The notes beneath the pieces are model-generated. The model made no database searches and was not told the origin of the DNA. It worked only from the letters and a program-made list of their open reading frames with translations. From positions 109,075 through 173,074 of the forward strand of contig MCFE01000096.1 of assembly GCA_002104905.1 (NCBI GenBank): a stretch of DNA of 64,000 bases, given 5' to 3'. The stretch is from Basidiobolus meristosporus CBS 931.73 (taxonomy: Eukaryota; Basidiobolomycota; Basidiobolomycetes; Basidiobolales; Basidiobolaceae). Each line of letters starts with the position of its first letter. Position 1 is the stretch's first letter. Below, piece after piece: positions 12,419 through 24,765 of the stretch. The position numbers and the translations under genes were made by a program.

Positions 12419-12708
12419 TATCTACCGTAAGGGAAGAAATTTTTTCGGGATCCTGGGATGCGAGGGATTTGGATCACACAGTTGGATTAAACAAAGCAAA
12501 CATCTATGCGGGATTCGGGAGGATCGTTCGGATTGATTGGGTGGGATCGAGTGGTCGCCGGGTGGAGTGAGAATACGAAATACGCTGGTGCGGCGGGGTT
12601 GCTGGGACCCACTCCTTTTGAAAGTCCTTCTTCCACCCAGAGTGTCAGTGGATTTCGTCCCCACCTTACCAGTCAACAACACTAGGCTTGAAAGCACCCG
12701 TACCCAAC

Positions 12709-15700
12709 ATGTCGATGCGTGGACTCACCGTGTTCATCGCGGACCTTCGAAAATGTACGCAAGTAGGTGCGGTTCGTCCCGGCAGCTCCAGTGGGCTGAT
12801 GGTTTTTGCTTCCTGTAGGCCGTGCGAGAGAACTAGAAGAGAAGCGAATCAACAAAGAGATGGCCAACATCCGTACGAAGTTTCGAGGTGAGTGTAACCC
12901 TTCTGGACCCGGAGGATTGTGGTGAACGGAATAGTGAACTGACCTCCCGGACCTTTTCGCCAGACGGAAACTTGAACGGCTACCAGAAAAAGAAGTACGT
13001 CTGCAAGCTGCTCTACATGTACATCCTCGGTTGGGACATCGACTTCGGTCACACCGAGGCGGTGAACCTGATGTGCAGCAGTAAATACAGCGAGAAACAG
13101 ATTGTAAGTTGCCGCAGCCCACCTTTCCCTCCCTTACCCCCGTTACTGAATTGGCCCTCGTGGTCACGACCTAGGGTTATCTCGCCATCACCTTGCTTCT
13201 CACCGAGAACAGCGACCTGGCAAGATTGGTGGTGAACACCTTGAGGAAGGATCTGGAGGATCTGAACGAGATCTACAACTGCCTAGGGCTGCACGCCATC
13301 GCCAACATCGGCGGTCGAGAGATGGCGGAATCTCTGGCCGGGGATGTGCAACGTCTGCTGGTGTCGAGGTAGGGTGTGTTCTGTGGCTGGGACACTTTTC
13401 TGTCCAAGGTATTGACGATTCTCTAGAAATACCAAGAGCTTTGTCAAGAAGAAGGCGGCCCTTTGTCTGCTACGTCTGTTCCGCAAGCACCCTGACGTCC
13501 TGCCGGCCACCGATTGGGCCGACCATATCCTCAGCATCATGGATTATCCTGACCTGGTAAGCAGCGACCCCCAGCCCACCCCTCTCCCCTCCTTCGACTG
13601 ACTTGCTCCCAGGGCGTCACCCTCTCATTGACCAGTTTGATCACTGCCTTGGCGCAACAATTCCCTGAAGCCTATCAGGGATGCGTGGAAAAGGCCATCC
13701 ATATACTTTACAAGGTACGTTCTGCCGAGCCCACCGGACTGCCCCCTCCCCCACTAACCGCTGTGGCCCAGTAGATCATCGTCAAGAGAGAGTACAGCCT
13801 CGAGTACGTCTACTACAAGGTGCCCATCCCTTGGCTCCAGGTCAAGCTACTCCGACTTCTTCAATACTACGCACCACCAGGTATTCCTTCGCCAGCAACG
13901 ACTCGTGCGGACCCACCCCCCCCCACTGACTGACTTCCCTTGACAGAGCAACCGGACCTGCGCAACCAGCTCAGCGGCATCCTCCAGTCGATCATCAACA
14001 ACGCCCACGACGTGCCCAAGAACATCCAACACGCCAACGCGCAGAACGCCATCCTCTTCGAGGCGATCAACCTCGCCATCAACCTTGACATCGAGTCGGA
14101 CATCGTCACCCAGGCGGCCTCCCTCCTGTGCCGGTTCATCTCCTCCAAGGAAACCAACACCCGGTACCTGGGGCTGGAGACCATGGCCCATCTGGCCTCG
14201 TATTCGGACTCGCTGGACGCGATCAAGAAGCACCAGGATATCATCATCCTCTCCCTCCGAGACAAAGACATCAGCGTGCGGAGACGGGCGCTGGACCTTC
14301 TGTACGCCATGTGCGACGTGACGAACGCCAAGACGATCGTGGGGGAGCTGCTGAGATACCTCCAGGTGGCGGACTACACCCTGCGAGAGGAGATGGCCCT
14401 CAAGATCGCCATCCTGACCGAGAAGTTCGCCGCGGACTACGAGTGGTACGTCGACACGATGCTCCAGCTCATCAGCTCCGCCGGGGACCATATCAGCGAC
14501 GAGGTGTGGTACCGAGTGGTGCAGATCATCACGAACAACGAGAATCTGCAGGAGTATGCGGTGCGCAGCATCCTCCACACCCTGAACCAGGTCAACTGCC
14601 ACGAGAACGCCCTGAGAATCGGGGGCTACGTCCTGGGCGAGTTCGGGCATCTGGTGGCGAACGAGGGTGGCTGCAGCCCGATCGAGCAGTTCCGCACCCT
14701 CCACTCCAAGTTCAACATGTGCTCGGCCTCCACCCGGGCCTTGCTGCTCTCCACCTACCTGAAGTTCGTCAACCTCTTCCCGGAGATCAAGGAGGAGGTC
14801 CTCGGGGTGTTCTACCAGTACCGGCATGTGCTCGACGTGGAGCTGCAGCAACGGGCCTGCGAGTACCTCGTCCTGGCGAACTTCCCCGACGAGGAGTTGA
14901 TCCAGACGGTGTGCGAGGAGATGCCGCCGTTCCAAGAGCGCGAGTCGGCGCTCATGTCGCGGCTGCAGAAGAAGGTGGGCGAGACCGAAGACAAGCGCAC
15001 CTGGAGCATCGCCGGCAAGGACACGGTCCGAGAGAAGAAGTTCGGCGAACTCAATGGCGCCACCAACGGACAGCAGGATCTGCTAGACCTGTTCGACAAC
15101 GCGCCCTTGCAGGGGGCCGGATCCGTCGTTGGGCCAGCCGGGGAGGTCACCGTCGACGCAGACTACGAGAACAAGTATCGCACGTTGATCTATACCTCCG
15201 AGGGGGTCCTGTACGAGGATGCCGAGGTCCAGATTGGCATCAAGTCCGAATACCACGGCCACCTGGGACGCATCGCCATCTTCCTGGGCAACAAGAGCGC
15301 CACCCACTTCACCCAGCTCAAGGTGAACGTGGACTCCATCGCCGGACTCAGCGTGGAGACCACGCAACAGGCCCCGGACTCCCTTGCCCCATACGCCCAG
15401 GCCCAGCAACTGTTGAGCGTGGAATGTCAAAACCTGTTCCAGGAGTCGGTGGGGCTGCAGCTCGCCTACCAGGGAAGCGCCATGCGTGCCCTGGAGCTCA
15501 AGCTGCCCATCGTCCTCAACAAATTCCTCGAGCCGGTGCAGATGACCGGGCCGGACTTCTTCGTCCGATGGAAGCAGATCGGCGGCCCGCCCAAGGAATC
15601 CCAGGTGGTGTTCGCCTCGAAGGAACCCATCGACATAGAGAAGGTCAAGAGGATCGCACATGGCTGCCAGTTCGGATTGCTGGATGGCGTGGATCCCAAT

Positions 15701-15980
15701 GCCAACAACCTGGTGGGCGTCAGCGTCTTCAACACTTCCCAGGCAGGGAAGGTTGGTTGTCTCCTTCGCTTGGAGCCAAGCCTCGAACAACAGGTAAGCT
15801 CAGGCCAACCCCGTCGCTCCACCACCCCCATCCTAACTAACCCATTCTCTTTCCCTCTCCCTCTCCCTTTCCCTCCACCCTCCCCTTCCCCTCTAGATGT
15901 ACCGACTGACCATCCGCACCACGAACGACCTAGTGACCTCGCAGCTCCGGGCCAACCTGCAGACCCTACTAGAATCTTAA
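12709..15980 (+). CDS. AP-2 complex subunit alpha (alpha-adaptin)
   Basis: A nine-exon gene: 12709-12754, 12819-12887, 12964-13103, 13175-13368, 13427-13556, 13613-13714, 13775-13880, 13947-15793, 15897-15980; all introns are GT-AG and the sum, 2718 nt, gives 905 residues. The start MSMRGLTVFIADLR matches the MRGLAVFISDIR start of alpha-adaptins, followed by NGYQKKKYVCKLLYMYILG and DIDFGHTEAVNL of the trunk solenoid. The trunk occupies roughly residues 1-600, then a short hinge and the ear; the last exon MYRLTIRTTNDLV matches the family C-terminus. It is shorter than mammalian alpha (about 940-977), mainly in the hinge. AP-2 links cargo and PI(4,5)P2 to clathrin at the plasma membrane. The last intron has an unusually long pyrimidine tract. 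Confidence 0.95.
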
Positions 15981-16339
15981 ACCATCTCATTGCTCTTGAT
16001 TACTCTATATATATAACCTGCACCCACATCCAAAACTCACTCGCGCTTCCAGTAATTCCAGATCTAATAAAATCTCTGCCAACGAACCACGCTCGCCTGA
16101 TGCTGTACATGAAGGGGGTTTATTGGTTGCCTCATGGTTGAGGTTGAGGTTGGGGTTGTGTTTGTGGTGGGGAAGCATACGATACGAATCGGGGGGAGGG
16201 TAGATTAGTAAGATATAGTATTCGGGGAAGGGTGAGGGAAGAGTGGGATGAAGACTGCGTAAATGAATGATTTGCGGCAATTCCTGGATCTATTGTCTAT
16301 CACGGGGGAGGGGACGTAAGGAATGGTGGTGCGGGCAAT

Positions 16340-19300
16340 CTAGGATCTTCTGGTCTTCTTGCTAGTCTTCTTCTTGCCGCTACCGCTGACCGCGGCCGCC
16401 TCCTCCTGGGCCAACTTGGTGGCGAGTCCCGAGGTCATCTTGCGCTTCTTGCCGTCCTTGCTCTTGACGCTGACCACGGTGGATCCCTTGTTCTTGGAGA
16501 TCTGGCCGTGGGCGGCCTCCCAGTCCGCTTCATCGCCCTCGATGGCATATCTGTGGAGAGAAGGGTTAGATTCATCCAGACCACGCAAATCCCTACATGA
16601 TGTACTTACTTCTCAAGGTCGAGCGTACCGATCAACTCCTTCTGCTTCTCACGAAGCTGGTTGATCACCTCGTTACCCGCCTCACCGATGTCCTGATCCA
16701 ACGACTCTTGGACGGGGTCCCAGGCCTCCTCGTCATCCACCTTTTTGGCGGACTTGTTGACCGACTTGGACTTGGCCTGCATCAGGCTGGGGATGCTGCT
16801 CACCTCGCTCTCGATCTCCTGGGTCTTCAGCTCACGGAAACACCCGGTGACCTTGCGGATGATCTTGGTGAAGAGGGCGAGGATCTGGCTGGAGGGGAGG
16901 TTCATCTCCTTCTCGACGTCGTCGACCGACTTCCTTTGCAGCCCGATGGCGAGGAGAATGGCGCTCTGGACTCCGGAGAGCTTGACGTCCTCGCTCAGCT
17001 TGTTGGTGAAATACAAGTTGGCGATGGCTGGCAACAGATCCAAGATGACGTGGTAGTCCAGCATGTTGTTGGCGTAGGACTCTAAACGCTTGATGTCGTA
17101 CGGGCTGAATTGAGCGGAGAGCTCTTGGTAGGTGATCTTCTTGGCATCGTTCTCCTTGGTGGTGCCAGCGTGGGCGGCCTCCATGATGCTGAGCGAGAGG
17201 ACGCCCGAGAAGGATCTGAATTGGTAGGACAGCAACGACAGGAATCGCTTGTGGAAGTCTCGGGTGAAGGCGTCGAGCCATTCGGGAGAGCAGGAGGTGG
17301 CCAAGTCGTCACTCTTGAGCGCCCTCAACATCACGTTGGTGTGCTCGCCAGTGAGGTCGTTGGGCGTTTGTCTCAGATAGACTGGCACGAAGTCCGCACG
17401 CTTCCAGAATCGGTGTAGGTTCTGGGTGAGGCCGTAGGAGACACCGATGTAGTGCAGTCTTTGGGGACGCTTCTCGGAAAGCTTCAACAGCAAGGGGGGC
17501 ATCTTGCGTGGATCACGAACCTTGATCTCGTCGCTGTGGATGTTGCCCTTCTCCAGCTCCACCTTGGTGACTCGAGGCATGTTCTCCCAGTCGGCGGGGC
17601 TCTCCTCCTCGGTCAGGCTGTAGCACTCGCCCTGGTAGAATGAGATGAGCTGCTCGAGGGCGCGGGTGCCGTATCCCATCTTGGCGTAATCTGGATGGGT
17701 GGCGATACGAACGACACGGGCTCCGGACAAGCTTCCGAAATCGTCATCCTGGAACTGCTGGGAAACGAGCCATGGGATCAAATCACCGCCGCCGCGATGG
17801 CCGCGGCTCAAGCTGTTCAGAATGGTTTGCTTGGAGATCTCACCCTCGAGACAGACCTGGATGACACACAATGGGTCGGGCAGGGTGTTGTCCCCTTCCT
17901 TGACGGGGGGAAGGAGGACGAAGAGATGATGTGCTGGGGCATCGGACATCAGCTGAAGGTCGTTGGGAGAATTCTTGTAGTGGGAGGCTACGTACAGAGC
18001 CATCATTCTTTGCAGGAAAGTCTCGGACACGGGATGGTAAGAGAAAAGGGTGTCTCGGTTGACGTAGAAGAGCTCGCACTCCGAAGGGTGGGGGCAGCCC
18101 TGGATGTTCTTGGAAACGATGGTGGCGTCCAAGCACAAGAGCTTGTTCATCCACTTCTCGATGGGGTCGTTGGGAGCATAACGGATAGGCTCCTCCAACT
18201 TGATTTCCCGAAGAACGCGGGCTCCGCTGCTGGCTCCAGCCTCGCCCTCCTTCTTTGGCTTGCCGTCTCTGGAGGCCGTGGCACCCTCGTCCAGATTGTT
18301 CTTACCGGTCAATCCGCGGCTTTGCTCGCGGAGTTGCTGGATAAGCTTGAGAGAGAGGGATCTTCCGGTACCCTCATAACCATTGATGGTGGAGGCCATG
18401 AACACAAGGAAGGGACCCATGAGCTTCTTCACCAAAGGAAGGGGAATGGCAGCTGCCTCATCGATGACGAGAAGCTCAGCTTGGCCGAGGGTGTGAGCAT
18501 CCTGGGGCTGGATGTACTGGATGGTTTGGCGGTGTTGGCGGAAGATGTTGACGCGGACAATGGCTTTGTTGAAGTCGGGGTTGGTGGACTGGACGATGTC
18601 GTAGTCCAGATGCTCCTCATAGCCCAGCGAGTCGAAGCCCTTGAAAATAAACTCGAACAAGGTCTTTAAATTCTCGGGACTGGGGGAGGTGATGAAGATG
18701 TTCGAGTATCCATAAGCCACGGCAGCTGCGACAGCAATACCCAAGGCGGCGGATTTACCACGACCACGAGAAGCGGTCAGGGTGACGGTGCTGCGAAGGG
18801 TCTTCTCAGAGATGGCCTCGACGAAGGTCAAGATGGCCTTGGCCTGGTCCAAGGTTTTGGCGTTGGAGACCAAGGAGCCCACAGGCTGGGTGTCGGCCAA
18901 GGATTCTTTGAGATCCTTCAGCTCGGAGGCTCTCTCGGAGTCCTCGGAGCTGCTGTTGGGAGGCAAAGGCTTGACGTTCTTTCCCATGGAGATGGGGAGC
19001 ACGTTGAGCTCGTCGTCAATGACCAAACAGTTTTGGCAACCGCCCAGAGAAAGAATGAAACGCTCGTTGAAACGAGCAACCACGTCGTCGTGTGCCTCGG
19101 TACGATACCTGGAATGGACATCCATGGTCAAAGTATACAGCTGTTTGAGAGATTTCATGGTGCGCAAAAGCAACACAACAACACCACCACCCTCGACAGT
19201 CTCGATGGTTCTAGCGAGGAGATTAGGGGTGAGGGCCTCGAAATCCTGGAGAACACACATGCCGTAGGTGTTACCGAGAATCTTTTGTGTCTCCTTGTAG

Positions 19301-19617
19301 TATGTGTATCTAATGTTGGTCACCGAAATGAAAAGCTCGAAGGGATCTTCGGAGTTGGGCTCTCTGATGCCTCTCTTAATCTCCCTCTTAATCTTGGTCT
19401 CGCGCTTCTTACGGTGGCTGCTGAAGCCGAGGTCCTTCTTGTAGCACCAGAGTACCGAAGGTCTGGAGGAGACTTGAGCCTGGGACAACATCCAATGGAG
19501 GTTCACCACCTGATCCTTTCCTTTGTCACCGACAACAACAAAGAAGGATCTGTGCTTGTTCTGAACTCCATTCTTAATCAGGGTGTTAATACGCGAGTCA
19601 ACTACCTTCTTGACCAT
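16340..19617 (-). CDS. KRE33: RNA cytidine acetyltransferase (Kre33/NAT10)
   Basis: Two exons on the minus strand (19617-16610 and 16550-16340; intron 16551-16609 starts GTAAGT and ends CAG) give 1072 residues, matching yeast Kre33 (1056) and human NAT10 (1025). Visible parts in order: the N-terminal TmcA-like domain, a Walker A loop TASRGRGKSAALG at about 281-293, a Walker B VIDEAAAIPLP at about 384-394, the acetyl-CoA binding motif RIATHPDYAKMGYGTRAL at about 637-654, and a Lys-rich tail (KKKTSKKTRRS). The enzyme makes N4-acetylcytidine in 18S rRNA and tRNAs and is needed for small-subunit assembly in the nucleolus. It is tail-to-tail with AP-2 alpha. Confidence 0.96.
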
Positions 19618-20203
19618 CTTGCCAGTGGATTCTCAAAAACGCACGAAAGGGTTGAGTGAATCGACTCGACAAACCCACCGCCTATTTCCACCAATTTTTT
19701 TCTTTTTTTTTCGAATCATTGAGTGCTTTGAGGACTTGGATTTTTTTCGGAATCCTGAGGCGCGATGGTCGAATGCGGGTTGTGGGTTGCGAGCTGTAAG
19801 CTGTGGGCGGTTGAATGCAGATTGTTGTGTCACTTCCATTACTCGCTGATCTCACCCGCAATATGTACCGCGATGGGCTCCAACAAAATCACCTCCATCG
19901 ACCATAAATCCACGTAATTCCATTTATGCGCGGTTGTTTCTAGCGATTGTTTCCACTTGGTTAGCACGCATCATCTGATTGCCGGGATCCGAGTCGATTT
20001 CTTTTTCCACATTATCTGCGCCTCATGAGCATCCTTCGGTATATTGTTTGGCTCCACGCTCCTCTGGATTGATTCAGAAAGATCCCCACCATTTCACACC
20101 AGATTCGCAGGTATCCCGTTTGAGGCTCTCTTCACCACCTTGTCCATCCCCCTTACTTATCCTTAACCGTAACTCACTTCCCACCCCAAGGATCCCTTCT
20201 AAT

Positions 20204-20947
20204 ATGGAACAAAATAACTCCAGCATGCCTGAATTCTGCATCAACAATTGCGGTTTCTATGGGTACATATCACTCTTCTGCCACGATCCGCGTCTGCCAT
20301 ACTAACCCTTCTTGTCCCACATATAGGAGCCCTATATACAACCACATGTGCTCTAAATGCTTTAAACAACTTAACGAAGAAGTCAAGACCGATAGCTCTT
20401 TGACTCTCTCGAAGCCCATCACCCCTAGCTTAGTTTCATCGGTAGACCCTCTCCCCGCCACAGCCACTGAGGTAGAGATCACTCATGAAACGCCGAATCC
20501 CATTGAGGCTTCAGTCGATGTTGCGCCAGAAATAGCTGAGCCTGTAGAGGAAAGCGTTCCAAGAAAGGTTCAAAATAACAAGGGCAGATGCTTCCTTTGC
20601 AAAGCCAAGGTAGGCTAACCTATACCACGCTCTACTTCGAACACCAGCTTAACTCACTCGCCCCCTCCTTTAGATCCCACTCGCCAAACAAACCATCAAC
20701 AAATGCAGATGCGGTAAGCGATCATTTGACGACTCCCTCTACGCACCAAAACTCACCCAACCCTAACCCTAACCCTGTCTCCGACCCACTTCTAGACTAT
20801 GTTTACTGTGATTCCCACCGCTACCCCGACAAACATGAGTGCGACTTCGACTTTGCCAGCCAGGATAGAAACATTTTGGCTAAAAACAACCCTAAACTTA
20901 ACGAGCGACATACAGGTGGTAGAAGCTTCACTCGGCTTGAAGATTAA
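20204..20947 (+). CDS. A20/AN1 zinc-finger protein (stress-associated, ZFAND5/6 type)
   Basis: Four exons (20204-20262, 20327-20609, 20674-20713, 20796-20947) sum to 534 nt and 177 residues. An N-terminal A20 finger (FCINNCGFYG ... MCSKCFKQ, with the cysteines in C-x3-C / C-x2-C spacing) is joined by a Ser/Pro/Glu-rich linker to a C-terminal AN1 finger (RCFLCKAKIPLAKQTINKC, then CDSHRYPDKHECDFDF). This is the architecture of A20/AN1 proteins, which bind ubiquitin through the A20 finger and act in stress responses and proteasome handling. The gene is divergent from KRE33. Intron 3 carries three telomere-like CCCTAA units. Confidence 0.92.
20756..20776 (+). repeat. Telomere-like (CCCTAA)3 run inside an intron
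   Basis: Three consecutive AACCCT units lie in intron 3 of the A20/AN1 gene, some 20 nt upstream of the acceptor site. In fungi and plants short telobox motifs can bind Myb-type telomere-repeat factors near genes; whether this one does is not known. Confidence 0.7.
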
Positions 20948-21356
20948 CTAGCGTAGACTAGATAGTATTTAGTATGTACCTCTATCCAATAATTTGTAGA
21001 AACGCTCTATCAATATGTTTAACCCTGGCCCCAGCCTTAGCCTAAACCCAAATATATCTTAATTAGACATGATTTGTTGTTGGTTGTAGAGTACAGATAG
21101 TTGCATCCACTTTCACACACCTAGACATCCAGGCCTGCTTAATAATACAGAAAACCCATAAATCAGGTTTAATTGGTAATCGATGTTATGCACAGCAACA
21201 AGCTAACCTGGCCACCACCACCCTCACCCCAATCGGTGAGAGGATCACCCCATACGTGTGAAATTGGGGGAGGGAATCTATGTTAACAAATGTCAAAATA
21301 ACCGGAAGTTTAGCTCGAAAGGCATCCTTGTTTTCGTACCATCCACATCAGTCAGC

Positions 21357-21636
21357 ATGCCCTCCGCCGCCGGTAACAACACCACTGCCAACCGCATTGG
21401 CCGCACCTTCTACAACACCCTTTTCAGAAGAAACTCCGTCTTCATCTCCGGCATTTTCATCGCAGCATTCGGTTTCCAGGCTGCCTACGATATCGGCTTC
21501 GACAGACTTTGGAACAACCTCAACAAAGGAGTAAGTGCCTATCATACCCTGCGGAAGCCTCCTCTCCCACTAACCAACTTGCCCCATTTAGAAACAATGG
21601 GAAGACGTCAAGCACAAGTTTGTTCAAGACGCCTAA
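21357..21636 (+). CDS. QCR9: Cytochrome b-c1 complex subunit 9 (QCR9/UQCR10)
   Basis: Two exons (21357-21530, 21592-21636) give 72 residues. The protein reads TFYNTLFRRNSVFISGIFIAAF with a single membrane segment, then FDRLWNNLNKG and, across the intron, KQWEDVKHKF. This is the usual size and layout of the small subunit of respiratory complex III that spans the inner mitochondrial membrane (the yeast protein has the same RNAVF...NKGK-W-DVK pattern). The start was chosen at MPSAAGNN because it gives a compact N-terminus; an upstream in-frame extension exists but lacks family similarity. Confidence 0.92.
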
Positions 21637-22339
21637 GTCGCTTTAGCTAGCTAGCACTGTAATTCATCTTTCCTTTACCAGCCCTAAACACACATTATTA
21701 AAGAACACTAGCATTAAGCCACACGCTGTTTAACACTTAATTACCACTGCATGTGATCGTTGCTCTCATAAATGAAAATATGCTTGCTGAGTCATCTGTG
21801 AATGAATCCCATCCCAAAGCTCGTCAAATAGCCAGAGGGTATGGATTCCAACGAATCAAATGAATCCACATAGCCACCGATTGAAGGGACTATCTTTTAG
21901 CCAAGGGTTAGGGTTGGCTACTCAATGGGTGTTAATCCAATCATCATAAAATCCATCTACGTACCAGGTGGCATGGCCTATCATTGGGAAACGACAAGAA
22001 AAAATTTGATCCAGGGGCCTTTTCATATTTGCGTAATCGCCCCAACCACCATCGAGTTTCTGCGTCTCCAAACGGGGAGGTATTAACGAAAAAAGCAAGG
22101 GAGAAAGGAAAAAAATTACACGGCCGCCCGGCGAAACGAGAACCCCCCCCCTCGAAGTAAAGCAACAGGAAGGTAGTACTGCACACACTGAGATCGAAAC
22201 TATCAGAGTAGATCCTGGTCACTGCCAACATCTGGTATTAACTCACTCCTTGACGTCATGCGTTAAAGGATCTTTTCCTCATCTGGGTCTTACTTTTCCT
22301 TTGTTAAGAGAGTTTTTTTACTTCAAGCTTAACGTCTCA
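21637..22339. other. Intergenic region with a TTAGGG-type telobox
   Basis: No gene is seen in these 700 bp between QCR9 and EPL1. A GGGTTAGGGTTGG motif at 21905-21917 is identical to one at 41151-41163. A G/C-rich stretch around 22120-22150 is probably the EPL1 promoter region. Confidence 0.5.
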
Positions 22340-24765
22340 ATGCCTAAAGCTAAGTTTCGATCTCGTAAGATTGATGATAAGCGTCCTCTTCCTGTCTACC
22401 GTGCCTCCGAGATCCCTGACTTTGATGAGGTAGCAAATACCCAACGAAGTGTACCACAAGTAGAAACTGGTGTAGAGAAGGAGGAGGAGGAGGTAAGCAA
22501 TACAGATCTATCTTGGATCCATTCCCTGCGGGACTCCATCTTGGCCTCATCTGGTCTGCTACGCCCGATTTTCCAAGAACCCCTTGGTTTTTCTGGTGCA
22601 ACCGATCTAGCATTCTGTTTGAGTATCCGAGTGACCCTAGCTATTGCCCCCATTGTGAATCCAAGCAACTAACAATATTTTTCGATTCGCTCTAGGAACA
22701 TCATTTACAAGCGGCCATCTCAGCCTCACAGGCAGCTAGAACGGGAGATGCCGCACCCTTATATATTCCCACGCCCGATGCTTCCAAGCAAATCGGTGGC
22801 TATGAACTTTTATACAAAAAAGTGTTCCACCAGCCTAGCACGTTCATTCGATTTTCAGCTAGTGTTGAGGATTCCACCGGGTGTCCATATAACCTAGATG
22901 AAATCGATGACGAGTGGCTGGTGAATTTCAACAAGAAGGCCTCGGAAGATAAGAAACTTACGGAAGACCAGTTTGAGAGTGTCATGTACATATTTGAAAG
23001 CGCAGCCAACGACAAAGTAAATACCCATTTATTTTGTTAGGAGATCATGTAAATAAATACCTTGTCCTTGGTTTTCTGATTCTAAACATTTTCAAGTACA
23101 ACTCAGCTATTCCGTCTTACGAAGATATGGTGGCGTTTTCCACGAACAGTCCCTTGGCCTACGCGAACGCACTCGAACAGCCGATGCACCCAGCTGCCTC
23201 GGCAATCTACGATCACTGGAAAGAAAGGAGGGTGGCAAACAACGGCCAGTCCATCACACCGGTCTTGAAGGTGACTTGGTTGCTGTGTGAAGGTGTTGCG
23301 TATCGATGCACTCATTAACACTGCCGGTTTCTTGTAGGTCAACGAAATCCTCAATGAGTCGGATCCCTATGTTTGTTTCCGCAGAAGAGAGATTAAATCC
23401 ACTCGGAAGACCCGCCGAACAGACGCGCAGTCTCACGAAAAGCTGTCCAAGCTCCGACATGAGTTGTACATGGTCAAGGAGCTACTTCACGAGGTGTGCT
23501 CCAGGGAAAAGATGCGCAAGGAGTCCTTGGTTTTGGAACGCTTGATATTCGACCAGAAATGCCTTGTCCGTGAGCACAGGAGACTTGCCGGCTTCACTAA
23601 CGAGGTTGAGGAGAGCTATCTGGTGCACAAGGTATGTTGTGTTCGGATATACTTTATGTTGATCCGCCCACTTATCGAGTTCGTTTTAGAAAAAGAGCAA
23701 AGAAAAGACGATGCCTCCAAGTGACCCACGGTACGTAATCAATTTCGCCTTCTTCGACTCTTTCTGTTTTCTCCCGGATCCGTCATTTATATTTCAAGTT
23801 TAGATCGTTAATATCAAAACCAATTCATTATAGTGCAACGATCACCATTCCTCTTCGTAAAATCAAGGCCATCGAGGGTAATGAGAGCTCAACAAGTCCT
23901 AGCCCGAAGCCTAAGAGCTTCTCCAATCAGATCGGGAAGAACCTCAAGCTGGTTGGTGAGTTGCTAAGGCGGAAGGAGGCAGCGAACTCCTGGGTAGACA
24001 TCACTGAGGTACAGATTCCCATCGCAAGGACGCATCGGCATTCATGTTCTCACCATTTCACCGTAGAGCCCGTTTCAACCACTCGATGGTCTCCAGCCCT
24101 CCAGCTACTTCAGGCCAGCGTCTAATCACCATGGTGGACGCTTCCGGTGCCGTTTTGGTCGAGGCGGTCGGATGTTTATCGATCGTAAAAGGCCACGTGT
24201 TGCTTCCGGAGACGACGAGAGAGTCTGGCAAAAGTACAAGTACGATGAGGACACCAGTGATCAGGAGTCAGTCAACTACGACGATCTTTATGACAAGTAA
24301 GCCCATTTGCCCACGAATTTCGCCCATGATCCCTTACTCACCAATCCATTCTTCTCGGAGTGCAGATTGATTGATTTTCGCGCGGGATTGTACGCCGAAT
24401 CCATCACCAATCTATCTTCAGGTGCCATTCAACACGGCACTGCTCCATCCTCGCTGAATGGTAATCAGATTAGGCGTGTCAATGGTCTTAAGCTCAATCC
24501 ATCGAATCTTAAAACGAGTAATATCAGTATAGTAAGAAAGAACAGCTCCTCGAAAGCTGTCAAATCGGCCGAGTTGTCAAATACTAGTGTCCATGGGAAT
24601 GTGAATGGCGGCAGCTCCAAAATGGGTATTGGGAGCGGTAGCAGTAACGGTCACGGTAACGGGCTTATGTATAACGCGAGGCTGGCAAGTGGGGGACACC
24701 CAGGCGAAACTCCGACGTTACCATCATCGTCAAGAGTCAAGATTGATATGGATTCGGTGACTTGA
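22340..24765 (+). CDS. EPL1: Enhancer of polycomb-like protein, NuA4 subunit
   Basis: Eight exons (22340-22492, 22696-23016, 23097-23270, 23338-23631, 23690-23730, 23834-24008, 24067-24296, 24366-24765) add up to 1788 nt and 595 residues, all with GT-AG introns. The EPcA region is clear: LPVYRASEIPDFDE, then TGVEKEEEEEHHLQAAI (across intron 1), YIPTPDASK, TFIRFSASVEDSTGCPYNLDE and LTEDQFE. Further on there is a basic segment with RCRFGRGGRMFIDRKRP as in the C-terminal half of the family, and a Ser/Gly/Asn-rich tail. EPL1 anchors the catalytic Piccolo module (Esa1, Yng2) of the NuA4 histone H4/H2A acetyltransferase in the nucleus. The upstream in-frame extension before 22340 is not needed. Confidence 0.94.

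Noticed and set aside
13847-15840. Long ORFs antisense to (13847-14935, 362 aa) and in another frame of (14128-15840, 570 aa) the AP-2 alpha exon 8
   Set aside because: They are by-products of the very GC-rich codon use of exon 8; their sequences are repetitive in composition and match no family, while the spliced adaptin frame is unambiguous.
17695-18669. 324-aa plus-strand ORF opposite KRE33
   Set aside because: Antisense shadow of a conserved enzyme; no domain features.
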